Source: Azolla caroliniana
Lineage: Eukaryota > Polypodiophyta
Length of the DNA stretch: 64,000 nt
Reading direction: 5' to 3'
NCBI GenBank assembly: GCA_043228905.1
Contig: JBHGNT010000014.1
Location: 19,964,001 to 20,028,000 of the forward strand
Shown: positions 11,717-24,041 of the stretch, in pieces
Layout of the letters: each line of letters begins with the position of its first letter
Position numbering within the stretch: position 1 is the first letter of the stretch
Translations under genes and position numbers: made by a program
The notes under the pieces: model-generated
Told to the model about the DNA's origin: nothing
Databases searched by the model: none
What the model saw: the letters and a program-made list of their open reading frames with translations, nothing else

Positions 11717-14118
11717 AATAGAGTATGGTCACCCACCAACTACACTACACCATATGATGGTAGTGGAACATGTTGAATTGCCAATTATAGGCAATACAGA
11801 CACTCCACTTAAGAAATAATTTCCACTTGCTTCAATAAAGAAATTTGCCACGTTAGTACTACTCCCTTCAACTTTCGTAAATATGCTTTCACCCCATGTC
11901 TACCATTGATCCATACAAAAGTGTTGCGCATGTCCCAATTATGATGCAATCCCCAATATCTCAGAAATAGGAAAACGATCTCCATCTCCGATTGAGCACC
12001 CACTCCACTGTCTAGGTGTCAAATAACACTATCACGATAATAACTTGCCAAATTTGAGAAATGTAACTCCAAATCTGACGAGCAATTAGACATTGTATAA
12101 ATTGATGAGTATTATCTTCCATTTGAACAATGCAAAAGAAACAATTGCCCGTTGTTAGTCCACAACGCTTTAGAGCTAATCCCAATGGTAATCCTCCAAT
12201 TCTCTCTGCTTTTCTTGTTAATCTTGTCTTATTTTTCAGTTGTCTATTATTATTATAAATCTATTGCTCAATGTCATCTCAAGATCTTCATCTCTAAGAG
12301 TGCTAGTTTTGTTCTGCATCTTGACGACTGCTTTCAACATGCAGGACATTGTCACCTACGATGTGATCGTCTCTTCTATGTGCGTTAACAGCTTTTGACC
12401 GTACACGAGCTGTGTTGGCATAAACCCTTTCAATGAGTTGTGGGTGGTCCTATCGACCCGCAAGGAGGCCAATCACCAGCCCTTCATTCACAAGCTCAGA
12501 CAATAGCCTTGTTTATGGGACCGTGGCCCAAGCTCTATCTGCCCATTGGCTATAAGCAATCGTAAGGGAGAGCTCAACTCCTAGTTACTCGAAGAGCTAT
12601 GTGGCTTCATTGGCATTGAAATCTCACATGCTTGCCACTACATTCTCCACAAACCCGTATGGGCCTATGACATTTTGAAGCAAGAACTCACACATTGTTG
12701 CCGTAGTACAAGGAAACCATTGAATGACAAGAGCAGGGCCCACTAACCGTTATCGATAACAAGAACAAGTTATAAGACCGCCCATCATGAGAGAATGTCT
12801 ATATTCCACATTGACTACGTCCCATTATGATATGCGGTGGTGTAACCCATGTTAAGCATCAATTAGTGCGGTGGGTGCGAATCCTGTACGAATTGGGATT
12901 GACAATATTCTATGTGCCTCAAATGTTGCATACAGACATCGGACAAATTGTGTAGGGTGGATCGAAATGAGGGAAGTAGGAATCCTTATGACATACGCTC
13001 AGGTAACATGAAACGTTTTGTTCTAGACCGATGGCTGATTCTTTGATGCTTCTAAGAACACGACCCAAAGTTCATTGTATGCTTTTCTATTCAACCATTG
13101 TCCATGCGAAGGAAGTCTTGTGCAACAAAGTGTCGGGATGTGCTATCGCAAGTGTGAATTTGCCAAGGGAGTGAATTTGCCAAGGGAATGAAGACCGTGC
13201 GTGGACATTTTGTTGGTGTTGTGGCTTGGAGGATAACTGTAAACTTTCTTGGAAAGAGGAGTCATTTAGTTGAGACATTGAAGGCACATTCCTTCGTGTT
13301 GGAGGGAGCCATGCTTTCGACACATTTTCCCCGATGTAACTCCACATGCCTAAACTATTTGCCGACCACGTGGAAACACCATGAATAGTTGAGAAAAGGT
13401 TTCATAATTTGTAGGCACGGCCCCATCTCGACGCCTCCGAGCACATTAATAATGCATTTAAAGTACAACGGCACCTCCGTCAAGTCTCGAGCGGTTTTTG
13501 GATCATGGACACTTTCATCTTGGCTTGCGCATCCTCCGCATTCTTCTATCCTTTCTGTCATCTCTATAGCATTATACATAGAGGAACCAACACAACAGGA
13601 AGGGGCTAAACGGGGGCTCGTGTTTGCGCGGCCCCCTTCTCAAATAATCTCCAATCAATTAGACTAGTGAGGCGTCAGTGCTTAAAATCTCTGGCTGTGG
13701 CCGGATGGTGGTTTCTCTGAATGTAAGAAATTTGGGTGTACCAGTCAGTATAAATAAAATAACAGATGGGGTATGAATGTATGTATGTGATGTAATATTA
13801 TACCACTGATGCGGTGGAGTCGTCATTGCTGTATATAGAAGAAGAGATAAACAAAAGATAGGGGGACGTGGAGTAATAAGGGAGGCAAATTATATATATA
13901 TATATACATGATTGAGACACAGACAGAATCATGGATTGGATATGGCGGCATAAAAATATAGATCAGTGGAGTAGGAAGCATCACATGGGCATGTCTATAC
14001 ACCCCTGATCACTCCTGGACATGCTAGATGCCACCAAATTCTTACCATGATACGGGTGTGGAAAATCACGGGTATACATACCCCAAAACCATTAGGTGTA
14101 ACGAGGATTGTAGGCAAA
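11717..14118. other. Intergenic, no gene recognised
   Basis: Several short open frames exist on both strands (for example around 12150, 13090 and 13390), but none has a recognisable domain and the codon pattern is unconvincing. Decayed transposon sequence is possible. A TA run lies at about 13892-13906. Confidence 0.4.
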
Positions 14119-14314
14119 CGGGCAAAATTATCTACCAGCTAGGCCTACACTACCCATTGCTTGTTTAGGTTCCGGTCCGTGTTCGTGGGCTGCCTCCAAC
14201 GGGTGCTGCCCCCATGAAAGAAATTAGGTTAATATGATGTGGCCATGTATCAGATATTAAACTGATAAGAACAGATACTACACTTGATCTTCGCCAAAAG
14301 GCCGAGAAAGGTAT
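14119..14314 (-). ncRNA. U2 spliceosomal snRNA (copy with variant positions)
   Basis: From 14314 leftwards the complement starts ATACCTTTCTCGGCCTTTTG and continues through the U2 5' half: the AAGATCAAGTGTAGTATC segment containing the GUAGUA branch-point recognition bases, then CTGTTCTTATCAGTTTAATA and TCTGATA of stem IIa. Differences from the canonical U2 I know: GGCGAAG instead of GGCTAAG, a short stem-loop II (GATACATGGCCACATCATATT), and an Sm-site region AATTTCTTTC instead of a plain T run. The 3' stems could not be verified, so the left end is set from the usual length of about 196 nt. It may be functional or a recent pseudogene; the promoter looks intact. Confidence 0.82.
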
Positions 14315-14340
14315 GCTTCCTTCTGAGCTTCTACTTCCAT

Positions 14341-14380
14341 ACTTATAGGCTGAGCATGAGCAGGACTCCCTATGTGGGAT
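14341..14380 (-). promoter_or_regulatory. Plant snRNA promoter: USE and TATA box of U2
   Basis: On the minus strand ATCCCACATAG (14380-14370) matches the plant upstream sequence element RTCCCACATCG with one or two differences. TATAAGT (14347-14341) starts 33 bases before the first U2 base. Centre-to-centre spacing is about 31 bp, which fits the RNA polymerase II class (about 33-34) and not the polymerase III class (about 23-24). Confidence 0.8.
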
Positions 14381-16000
14381 ATCTTCCCCCCCCCACCTCT
14401 GATCTACAGTTACGTATGTTAACCTTTTCTCTTCCCACACCAAATATAACAATACCATGAATAATAACAACCTTCATGAAAGCTTCGTTGCTTCTCGTGC
14501 ACCTCGCTCCATACATACATACATAATCCACATTACAAAGCTCAATGTCGCCTTGCTTCGGCAATGCTTCCCCAACTCACTCCATCTCGAATCCACGCGC
14601 ACCTATCCGTATGCCTACATAACCCCAAATCACTTCCTCTTATCCTTTTGCTAAGTTCTTGAGGATCGTTGGCTTCCAATGGACTCGTAGAGTAGTGACC
14701 ATGTTGGTCTCATTCCCTCCTTTATCGAATGTTGATCGTCTTGGTGTCGAGGGAAGCATGTATTCTAGATGCACAAGTACATGTAAAAAACTTGCCCATC
14801 CCCGTGTGCTCATACGTGATGACAACATTATGCTCGACTTTTTGAACATCCCGTTAACATGTCGTGCAATGTCGTGCATTATCCTCCATCTTAATAGAAA
14901 GCATGTCTCGAACAATACGAGCACACACAAAGTAATGGCGAACAGACGTTTAGTTCACCTTCCATCAGTTGAGCAGTTGTTTACATGTTCTCCCTAGAAC
15001 TCGTGAGGTAACAACACAGGGGTTGGGACCTCGACCCCATTCATCGATTTCTTATAACACAACTACGTTTATATAGGACGTAAGTGCACCAAAATCTAAC
15101 ATAAAAGCGTTGATTAGACGACGCGACTGTTGTATGCAATTGATAGTATCACTAGGCCGTCATGTGTTAACATGCTATTCGGACCATTACACATGCATAG
15201 GGACGTGGCACACAACCCTTTTAATTCTCTGTGTTGCGGTTAATCATGCCCATGACAAGACCAATTTGGGAGTCAATTATGGGGCGATCCTTCAAGTTCT
15301 CTTCATTGTCAAAACATTCTTCCATTTTAAGTGTTCATTCATCTTGGTACAACACGTGATGGCATATGTCTTTCCTCTCGTCGTTTGTAAACTTATCGAT
15401 GTGTGGCACGATGCATCGAATAAAACTTTGGTGTGTAGCACGTGCTAGGTGATCGAAAAAACGAGTATCAGACGCAAGATAGGTTGATCTGTTGGTCCGA
15501 ACCCTAGCATTATTCCTCTTCTATATCAACACCTTGCGTTGTGCTTTGCACGCATGTCCAACTACGACAGAGTGTCAATGATGGGTACAATTTTGGCTCT
15601 ATAGGTCCTAACAACCCCTACGTTGTAATCTGCGACATGTTAGGCAGGAAATACCTATTATTTGGATAATGGATGTATGCCTTCTCCTTGACTGCAAGGC
15701 ATATTGATCACAACGCAAGTCTTAGCCCTTCTTCTTAGATAAGATCTTATTCCTATTGGACATCAGACTTCTTCTCCACCCACAAAACTCTACAACACAT
15801 TGTGCCCAATAACTCGTGTCAACATAGCAATATATATTGGGTGGGAAGTATGTTGGGACCGTTGTCGTGATGTTGCACGTCTCGTGGGAGAAAAAGTGAA
15901 AAAGTGTGGTTCCACGCACATTACACAAATACTTGTAAAAATGAAAATAAATCAATAATAAATAATCATAGGGCATAATGGCATTGAGTGCATACAAAGG
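14381..16000. other. Intergenic, no gene recognised
   Basis: Open frames around 14640-15000 and 15110-15450 have no recognisable domain, start context or splice pattern. Decayed transposon DNA is likely. Confidence 0.4.
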
Positions 16001-16075
16001 GGTGCAAGTAAGATTTGAACCTTGCACCTCCAAGATAGGAGGCGATTAGCTTACCACTAAAGCTACTACTAAGTG
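16001..16075 (-). repeat. tRNA-derived SINE head, copy 1
   Basis: The complement reads TAGCTTTAGTGGTAAGC (A box-like), then GGAGGTGCAAGGTTCAAATC (B box-like). It is clearly related to 55064-55135, matching along most of about 60 bases. It is not a foldable intact tRNA, so a SINE is more likely than a tRNA gene. Confidence 0.7.
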
Positions 16076-16553
16076 CTTTAGATTTTATATATTTCCTTCA
16101 CATATTCAGTATTCCATAGGAAACAAACGTACAAAACCGTGTGCACAAAACCATGGTTTTATGCATGTCATAAGCAAAACTATTTGCACAAAACCACGGT
16201 TTTAGCCCATGGTTTTGTGCATGTCGCAAGCATGCATAGACCTATAAAAGCCTCTAGTTGGGCTTGTGTAAGGGGGGGGTTCAATATGTGAAATCACCAC
16301 CATCACCATCATCAATAATATAATATTCTTCTTGACATCTATCTTCTTCTTGAGTATACAAATATTTGTTCTTTTCAAATGTGATATTGGTTTCCTAACT
16401 CGTACATACGCATCGTCGTCTTAATCTCCACTTCCTTACCTCTTTTATCTCCTTGGTCCGTGGCCCCGGTGGTCCCGCTCAAGGGAAGCATGCACGCATG
16501 CGCATCTTTGCGACATCTTTTGGTGAACTCGACGTGAAGAGCGGCAGAGGAGG
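16076..16553 (+). promoter_or_regulatory. Probable LTR promoter and leader of a gypsy element
   Basis: TATAAAAG at 16243-16250 lies about 300 bases before a gypsy gag start. A 14-bp perfect inverted repeat, GCACAAAACCATGG (16143-16156) and CCATGGTTTTGTGC (16207-16220), sits just upstream of the TATA box with a related CACAAAACCACGG copy between. LTR limits and primer-binding site were not found. Confidence 0.5.
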
Positions 16554-17095
16554 ATGAAGATGGACGAGGAATATCTCATGAAGGCAATGTCGAAAATGAT
16601 GATGGAATTTTCGAGAGAAGATAAAAGACGAGATGCGGCCCAACAAGCCGTCAAAAGCGTGGTCGAGCGAGTCAGTTATTTCGACAGGGCCATAGTCCAA
16701 AGTTTTCTAGACACCTACAATGCCGAGATGGATTCGAGAGGTGTGAATGAAGCTATGAGGCTGGTGTACTTTTGTCGGGTGGTGGCCGAACCTATCTACA
16801 AAGAGGTAAAAGAGCTTCGAGAAGCTCATGATTTGTGGATGAGTTTCACGAAGGCTCTATTGAAGGCATATGGCTACGAGAGACCGAAGGGACGAGATCG
16901 GCGTGAGTTCGACCAGTGGGTGGCATCGGTGAAGACCCACCAAGGTGCGACACAAGCATTCCTATTCTTTGAGCGTCGTTTTTCTCAACTGTTGGAGCAG
17001 GAACAAAGATTGGTGGGGGTGGATAAGGTCTTGTTGTTCGTGAAGTTGATTGGGAGTAATTACAAAGGGATTTTCGCAAAAAACCCGACAAAACT
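16554..17095 (+). pseudogene. Ty3/gypsy gag, N-terminal part
   Basis: An open frame of 184 codons starts MKMDEEYLMKAMSK and contains the plant gypsy gag pattern FLDTYNAEMDSRGV, IYKEVKELREAHDLW, ALLKAYGYERPKG and FFERRFSQLLEQEQRL. The capsid part is intact, but nucleocapsid, protease and RT on this strand are missing. At about 17095 the frame runs into the end of an oppositely oriented gypsy RT, so the element was cut by a rearrangement. Confidence 0.75.
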
Positions 17096-18131
17096 AAGGA
17101 ATGATTGAACTTCTCGAATGTTCCGAAGAGTGGGCCAAAGCTTGATTTTCTCGATGCGAGAAGGACCAATTTCAACTCCTCGTTCGGTTATGAGATGTCC
17201 AAGATAAGTAACTAATTTCTTGAAGAACTCACATTTTGAGATCTTCGCGTAAAACTGTTTGTCACGCAATGTTTGTAAAACAAAGCGGACATGTTTAGCA
17301 TGTTCTTGTAATGTACGACTATAAACTAAAATATCATCCAAGAAAATAACGACAAATTTTCCAAGTTGTTCTTGGAAAATGTCATTCATTTCTTGTTGAA
17401 ATGTAGCCGGAGCATTGGTCAAACCAAAAGGCATAACCAAAAACTCATAATGGCCATAGCGCATACAAAATGCCGTTTTAGGAACATCGTCATCACTTAT
17501 ACGAATTTGATGGTAGCCAGTACGGAGATCAAGTTTTGTAAAATACCGAGCTCCCTGGAGATGGTCAATTAGATCGTCAGCCCGGGGCAATGGATACAAA
17601 TTCTTGATCGTCACTTTATTCAAGCATCGGTAATTAATACACATACGCCATGTGCCCTCTTTCTTTTTAACCAAGAGAACTGGTGCACCCCATGGAGATT
17701 TACTATAACGTATATAACCCATTCGTAAATAGTCCTTGAGTTGCTTAGATACCTCATCCTCTTCGGATCGACTTAAGCGATAAGGAGGTATACTTATTGG
17801 TGCAACGCCAGGTACAATATCTATACGATGGTCTATATTACGTTTAGGAGGTAACCCATCTGGTAGTTCACTCTGAAAAACATCACGAAAAACATCTAAG
17901 ATTTCATCAAGTTGTTGTTGTTCAAAATATGTTAATTGAACCGAGACATTATCGATATTGTAAACGTGAATGTCCGGATCAAGTGCACAATAAAATAGAG
18001 TAGAACAAGACAACTCAGATATTGATGGACACGAGGAAACAATCGAGAGGGATTGTTTTTTGACACATTGAATAAAATGAGTACAATCGTTCAGTACAAA
18101 AGTTATTGAATGATGAACCCAATCAATAAAT

Positions 18132-18900
18132 TGACGGGAACTCAACGCTCCTTATGCACAAAGCTCGGCCACAACCGAGATTCTTTTCATACACAGAAAA
18201 ACGGGAAACAAATGCACGCGACACAAAGGAGAGAAAAGGGTACACAGAATGTTTACATGGAAAACCCAAAGAAGGAAAAACCACGACAGCCCACTGGCTG
18301 CAAGCTATCACTATATTGGAATGTACAAACAGTGAGTTCACGGAGGCAACGACCTCGTGCTCACGATCGTCGCCACAGGCGGCGGTTACAACAGAGGCAA
18401 CGACCTCGTTCTCTCTCTCTCTCAACCTGTACACTGTCACACGCTCTCACTTCTTGCACCAACAAGAAAATGATAACATCAACATTCTAAAAGTTTGCCC
18501 TAAGTCATATTTATATTAATATGACTTTTCGGTTATTTACAAATATAGCCTCGATGGGCTCTTAGAAACATATTTACGAATATGTCTCTTCCTCTGGTTC
18601 TCACCGGGTCTACGTCATCCGGTTCTCACCGGGCCTGTATCATCCGGTTCTCTGTAGCCGGGTACTCCTCATCCGGTTCATACCGGGTCTGCACCATCCG
18701 GCTCTCCGTAGTCGGGTACTCCTCTTCCGGTTCTCACCGGGCATGTACCATCCGGTTCTCCGTAACCGGATACTCCTCATCCGGTCTTCACCGGGTCTGT
18801 ATCATTCGGCTCTCCGTAGTCGGGTCCACCTCATACGGATTCGGCCTCGGCCTATCGGCCTCGGCCGAGTTTGTTTGTCGGCACTGTTCTTCTCCCAACA
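18132..18900 (-). mobile_element. Solo LTR inserted in gypsy pol
   Basis: The segment begins TGACGGGAACTC and ends TTCTCCCAACA on the plus strand, so on the minus strand it reads TGTTGGGAGAAG...GTTCCCGTCA with canonical TG/CA ends. It is flanked by a perfect 5-bp duplication TAAAT (18127-18131 and 18901-18905). Removing it restores continuity between protease and RT of the surrounding element. At 769 bp with no internal genes, a solo LTR left by LTR-LTR recombination is the simplest reading. Confidence 0.9.
18590..18840. repeat. Minisatellite inside the solo LTR, about 57-bp unit
   Basis: About four imperfect copies built from CATCCGGTTCTCACCGGG, TCATCCGGTTCTC(T/C)GTAG and CCGGGTACTCCTC. CCGG occurs in nearly every half-unit, so the repeat is GC-richer than its surroundings. 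Confidence 0.85.
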
Positions 18901-20261
18901 TAAATAAAGAAGAGTTTTTATTATAAAACCATGGATAACCCATTATTACATCAGTGGTACAAAGATTCATTACATGGAAGTCTACTTCCTCTATATAAGT
19001 ATCAATAGAAATTCCTAATGAATGAATCGCCCCGTTGATGTATTGTACTCTTCCATCAGCCAAGTGCACCGTATAGGTGTGATCACTTACGGTGGGTTGG
19101 ATTCCCCATATTTGAACCAAACAATCATTCACAAAGTTGTGTGAGCTTCCCGAATCAAACAAAATTTGTACGGGAGATCCATTGATATACCCGTTTGCAC
19201 GTAGTAAATCATTGGGATCCAATACATAGTGAGGGAAAGAACATTGACAATTACTTAAATGATGTGTATAGACCTGAAGGACATTAGGAATCTGACCTTT
19301 ATGGTCTGCAGCTTTAGCTTTGCTGTCGTGCTCTTTCCGTTGGAGCTTTCGACATTGCTCTTTTGTATGACCCTTCTTTTTGTAGAATACGCAAAAAGGA
19401 TGTTGTCGTTTACAATTGCGATCCATGAATTTGTTGGGTGTCTTGCATTTCCCAGCGAATTGTGACTGCTTAGTCCCAGGCGCTTCACTGGGTTTGTTGT
19501 GGTCCTTCTTCGAAATGCGTTGATAGCGAAGAACTATTTCAATGGCTTCTTCAAAGGATTTTGAATCCTTATCGTGCACTATCCAGTCATAGTCCGATTG
19601 GGGATGCCATTGACAAAACAAGCTATTAACCAATTGTCCCCTTCTAGACCTGATTTTTGGATTTGGGGTCTAACATGGTGGACATAGTCTTCTAGCAAAG
19701 AAAACTTCATGCTAGAGAGGTTCATTAAAGCTTGTGTTGCCTCGGTTCGAGAGCGAGGTTGCAGAAATTGGCCCTTAAAAACTGTGACAAAATCTGTCCA
19801 GGTATCAGGCAATTTCCCCAAAGTTCGAAGCCCACACCACCAAGTAGCGGCCTTACCCCCTAGTTCTCGGCCGACATATGCAATCTTCGTACTATCTAGC
19901 ATGGGATAGAGCTCAAAATGAGACTCCCATCGGCCCAGCCACGTGCAAATTGCTTCTTCGGTTCTTTCCTTTTTGTCTCCCGTAAATGGCTTAATGACAA
20001 ACGATGGTTCACCTTGTCGGTCTATTAGTCTCACGTTATAAACTAGTGACACGTTCCTCGAGAGCACTTTTGAGATTTCCGAAGTTCGGTCATTTGTTGA
20101 GCGGTGAAACTAAGGTATTGGCTTATTTGCGAAAAATACATCTCAATGGACATTTGTCCAGGAGGATTCCCTTGAGTTCCTTCCGCTTGAGCGGATGACA
20201 TCAGGTCATTATTTTGAGCCATTAAATGATTATTTTTGGAAACGAAATAGGATAAGGTCAA

Positions 20262-21018
20262 ACAAATAGTCCTAACATCATGTCATGATGTAAACACATC
20301 ATGGGCAAACATTAATCGATATCATGATCTCATGTCAATACCCCTCTAGACGTATGAGATAAGGTTCAAGATCAGGTTACTATGGTAATATAAAGGTGTT
20401 TTGAAAACCATGGGGGTGACAAATAAATGTCTTTCCCTGATCTCTATATTGATTTTTTTCATGGCGGCTCCCTGAGGTTCAACTATGTATGTTCGCGTCA
20501 TGAATAGTTTATACACGAAAAAAATGTTAACAATAAACTATGTTTCTGTGCCCACATATGTGGTTTCGACTCTTTAAGTCCTATTACGAGGACCCCGAAG
20601 TGCACTTAGACCTCAAGTCTAAACATGTGTTATAGTCATATGTATCAACGATGTTGTATGGTCTTGGTCATATTTGAACTCGAGACCTCGAGAACAAATA
20701 CATTAAACAGTTGAGCCAACCAAGTAGGTTACTATCTTGAATGTTTAATGTTTCATGCGTATAAAGGATATGCAAGGCATGTGCCCATATATGTTTTTTT
20801 AAAAGAAACATATATGTCAAGAGTCCTTATTTCGCCCTCATTTACTACAACTAGTTTAACCCTCACACTTATCCACATGTATAGAATACTACAGTAAATT
20901 CTGACCACGAGATATTATATGGCCATGCCCGTAACAGAACTTGTGAGAATTGTTGAAGAAGACCTCTTCTTCGTTGAACATTAGTTACTCCATACATACG
21001 ACGAATGATCTTAATGTT
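20262..21018. other. Spacer between gypsy and LINE; possible tRNA-like piece at 20660-20740
   Basis: No gene. The complement of 20660-20740 contains GGTTGGCTCAACTG and CTCGAGTTCAAATAT, which resemble A and B boxes of a decayed tRNA-derived SINE; support is weak. The RT half expected for the neighbouring LINE is not here. Confidence 0.35.
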
Positions 21019-23520
21019 TCATAACGTGATATCCCATACTTTAACTACTTTAAGATTCACTTGTTGTGAAAAATTTACCAATATTTGATCCATGAGAGAA
21101 TGAAAGCGAGGTTGAAGCAAAAGAGAAGAGTTAAAGCGTAATGGAGGTTTTCCAAGTAAGGATTTATACATGTCAATTGCATGATTACAAACATCCAAAC
21201 AAATAGGAAAGTGATATGAAGTTCTTACATCTTGAAGAATTGTCATACGAAGTGATGTCGATAAAAGAGAATCATCGTGCATCACATACATTCTATCTAA
21301 CCGACTCCATGTTTGTCTATGTTGAGCGGATTGGAAGGTAAAACCTGGATCATTCCCATCCAACCATGTCCAAACGGGGTCCAAACATCCAACTTTGGAA
21401 CCTCCATAGCTAATGAATCCCAAGCAAGTTGCTCAAGATCATCCATGATTGAATGTTCAGACGTAGATTGAGATGCATGAACACACATGTTAAAATCACC
21501 CATAAGTAATCATGGACAACCCACACACACATATGGTTTGAAGGAGTGAACCCCATTATAATGCAATACGTTGAGTGGTAAGGGCATAAATCCCAACCAC
21601 CCACACAACCTTGCCAAAAAAGTGATTTCTAGAACAAAAAACTGACCATAAAGATCATTATGCACCACTTAAGGATAATATTTATCCCGCACGATTAATA
21701 CCACACTTGAATAATGATTATTAAGATGTCTTGCATAGAATGATGAATATCCACGCAAATGAACTATGGATCTTGCTAACTCATGACACTTATGCTCAAT
21801 TGCACATAATACATCTCATTCTTTACTTAACAAAGTTTCCCATAATATATACTTCTTATGAGGAGAATATTCCCCTCTCACATTCCATGTTACTACTTTC
21901 ATTTAATCAACAATGTTATGGGTGCACTTGTTCCTTTAGTGCAACTGATGTCATGAAACTAGTTTGAAAGCATGTTCTAGTGATGTATATGGATTTTCGT
22001 GCACCACATCCATAGGGTTGTCTATCAAAATCTTTTGTTTAGGTCCTCTTGCTTGACGAAAACCTTGAGTATTCGATGAATTTACAACCCATCCCAATTA
22101 ATCAAATTGAAGCTGACGGGGTAATTCCCCGGTAATCCCTTATCCCTAAATTTTCGTTGCCAAGGAGCTTTTCGAGGACCCTCCCTAGTTCCTGAATTAC
22201 CTTGATAAGTAGTGTAGTGGGCAAACAATTATGTTGCATATTCATTGATTTTCCCTTCGATTTGCCCTTAACCTGATGCCAATCTTTATCAACAACATCA
22301 CTACTAGTTCTATCCAATGATTTCCCCCCCTTATCTATAACCACTAAACTTTGTTTTTCCATATCCATAGATTGAGCTCCCTTATTCTTAGAGCCCAAAC
22401 CTTGAGGTGAGACCTCTTTATAACCTGCTCTAGATGATGTTCCTTTATCCATGACAACCACAATATTTGAGACACCAACATCCCTCCCCACTCCTTCCTT
22501 AATTCCCTTCATTAGGAACCTCTAAAGTTGAAGGACAATGACGTTGGCATTCTGCCATAAAGTGACCCCATTCACCACATCCAAAACAATGACCTACAAA
22601 TGCCTCCCACTTCAATTTAAAACAAAGTCTTTTTATACCAGATGGGTTCATACACACCCATCCTGACCGCTTACAACTTGTATCCCATAACACAGAATTT
22701 GCACTTATTTGTAGCATTTGCATGTAGAGATACCAATACTTTACCTATTTGACTCATCAACTTTGGTAAAAGTGGCCATAAAAATGCATGCTTACAATCC
22801 ATCGTTACCCAAACAAGACATTCTTGTTTCAACAATGCATGATAGTCCACTAGGGGACCATTGCATTACATGCACTAATTGTTTATAAAAAAATACTGGA
22901 ACTTTAGCCAACAATGCACTTCGATGTTCAAGGGAACGAAATACTACATTATAAAACCCTCATGGTCCTGGAAATATATCCTCAACACAATTCGATGACA
23001 CAATTGTGTTCAACCATTGTTTAATCCAATTTATATATTGGAGCTTCTTGGTAAAAAATAATATAACTGCACGATCATAGAATACATCAAAAGATTGCAA
23101 CATTGCCTTAGCATCAACTTCCACATCATGCACATCCTCATTGATGCATTCTTTTGTTGCATTTTCATTTTCTTCCACAATACCAGACAACAAGGTATTG
23201 GCAATTCCCCATAAACTATCCCAATCACAATGATCATTGCCAACTTCATCTACATGTATTGTCTCAGCATATGTTAATTTCTTCCCGTTAACTTCCTCAA
23301 AACCCTTAAACCTCTTAGAGCTTCCAAATTCTTCCCTTTCATGATTACATTCAACCATCACATTACTTTTTATTGAATCAATGATCCCCATATAGATGTC
23401 CCCCACTATTTGTGAGGAATTCATGTTTATATCCATTATTCTTGATGTGATATCGATCCAGGATAAAGATAATCTTCCATGAACAAGAGAGAAAACCAAA
23501 ACTCACCCGATTGAAGAGAT
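21019..23520 (-). pseudogene. L1-type LINE remnant: ORF1 and endonuclease, no RT
   Basis: Read leftwards. About 23499-22723 gives an ORF1 with a DUF4283-like region (DRAVILFFTKKLQYINWIKQ, then FRSLEHRSALLAKVP). The CCHC knuckle CFGCGEWGHFMAEC is near 22560. ORF2 starts at 21902 with MKVVTWNVRGEYSPH. The endonuclease domain follows with GDFNMCVH near 21500 and TWLDGNDPGFTFQSAQHRQTWSRLDRM near 21330, a typical APE-type LINE nuclease. Several stops and frame changes make it non-functional. The coding sequence ends near 21019 before any RT, so the 3' part has been lost, the opposite of the usual 5' truncation. Confidence 0.85.
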
Positions 23521-24041
23521 CGAAGATGAAGAAGACAATATGAGCTCTGCAATGCGTGTTGAGTGTGCACATATACTGTTCGGCTAGGTATTTTGCATTC
23601 ACTAGAGGTACGTATGATTTGATGCTTAAAGATTTATCAGGTCAAGGTAAGGTAATGTTTGAAACATTAAGCGCAGTTGCAATGGGTGCACCTCTCAATC
23701 TCCATGCATGGAGGCGTATGAAGAGTCATCTCATGCTTGAAATGACAGTGTGATCTACCTTAAGGCATCACCTAATCTTCGAGTTACTTACATGCGTCCC
23801 ATCATCTTGTGAGTCATAAAACTTATGTATCTCAATCATTTTGGATTAGATAGAGAAGAGCATAGCTTATGAGCTCTATCTAGAGATTATATTGATATGT
23901 GATTAGTGATCTTGATTTATATCTAATCACTCTTTGATCTTGCTTAATAGTTTATTCTATAACACGTGATCAACACGATTAGCCTCAACCATAGTAATTA
24001 ATTATTCTCTTATAGAAATCTACCTTATTGTTACCATTAGC
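23521..24041. other. Spacer upstream of copia gag, possible 5' LTR/leader
   Basis: No gene. The 5' LTR of the copia element starting at 24042 should lie here, but no primer-binding site or matching downstream LTR was found. Confidence 0.35.

Larger units (their letters stand above)
17096..20261 (-). pseudogene. Ty3/gypsy gag-protease-RT remnant, interrupted by a solo LTR
   Basis: Read leftwards from 20261. Gag occupies about 20261-19579 in two frames (RELGGKAATWWCGLRTL, FKGQFLQPRSRTEA). The zinc-knuckle region and retropepsin are at 19633-18901: ILFDSGSSHNFVN carries the catalytic DSG, and VIMGYPWFY follows. RT is at 18126-17096 with [49 protein letters not shown] and the catalytic [11 protein letters not shown]. 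The coding sequence between PR and RT is split by the solo LTR at 18132-18900. RNase H and integrase are absent; the element ends at the junction near 17095. A gag frameshift near 20050 also marks it as dead. Confidence 0.88.

Noticed and set aside
16554-17108. Host gene for a coiled-coil protein
   Set aside because: The pattern FLDTYNAEM...SRGV...YGYERPKG is that of gypsy gag, and it sits beside other retroelement parts.
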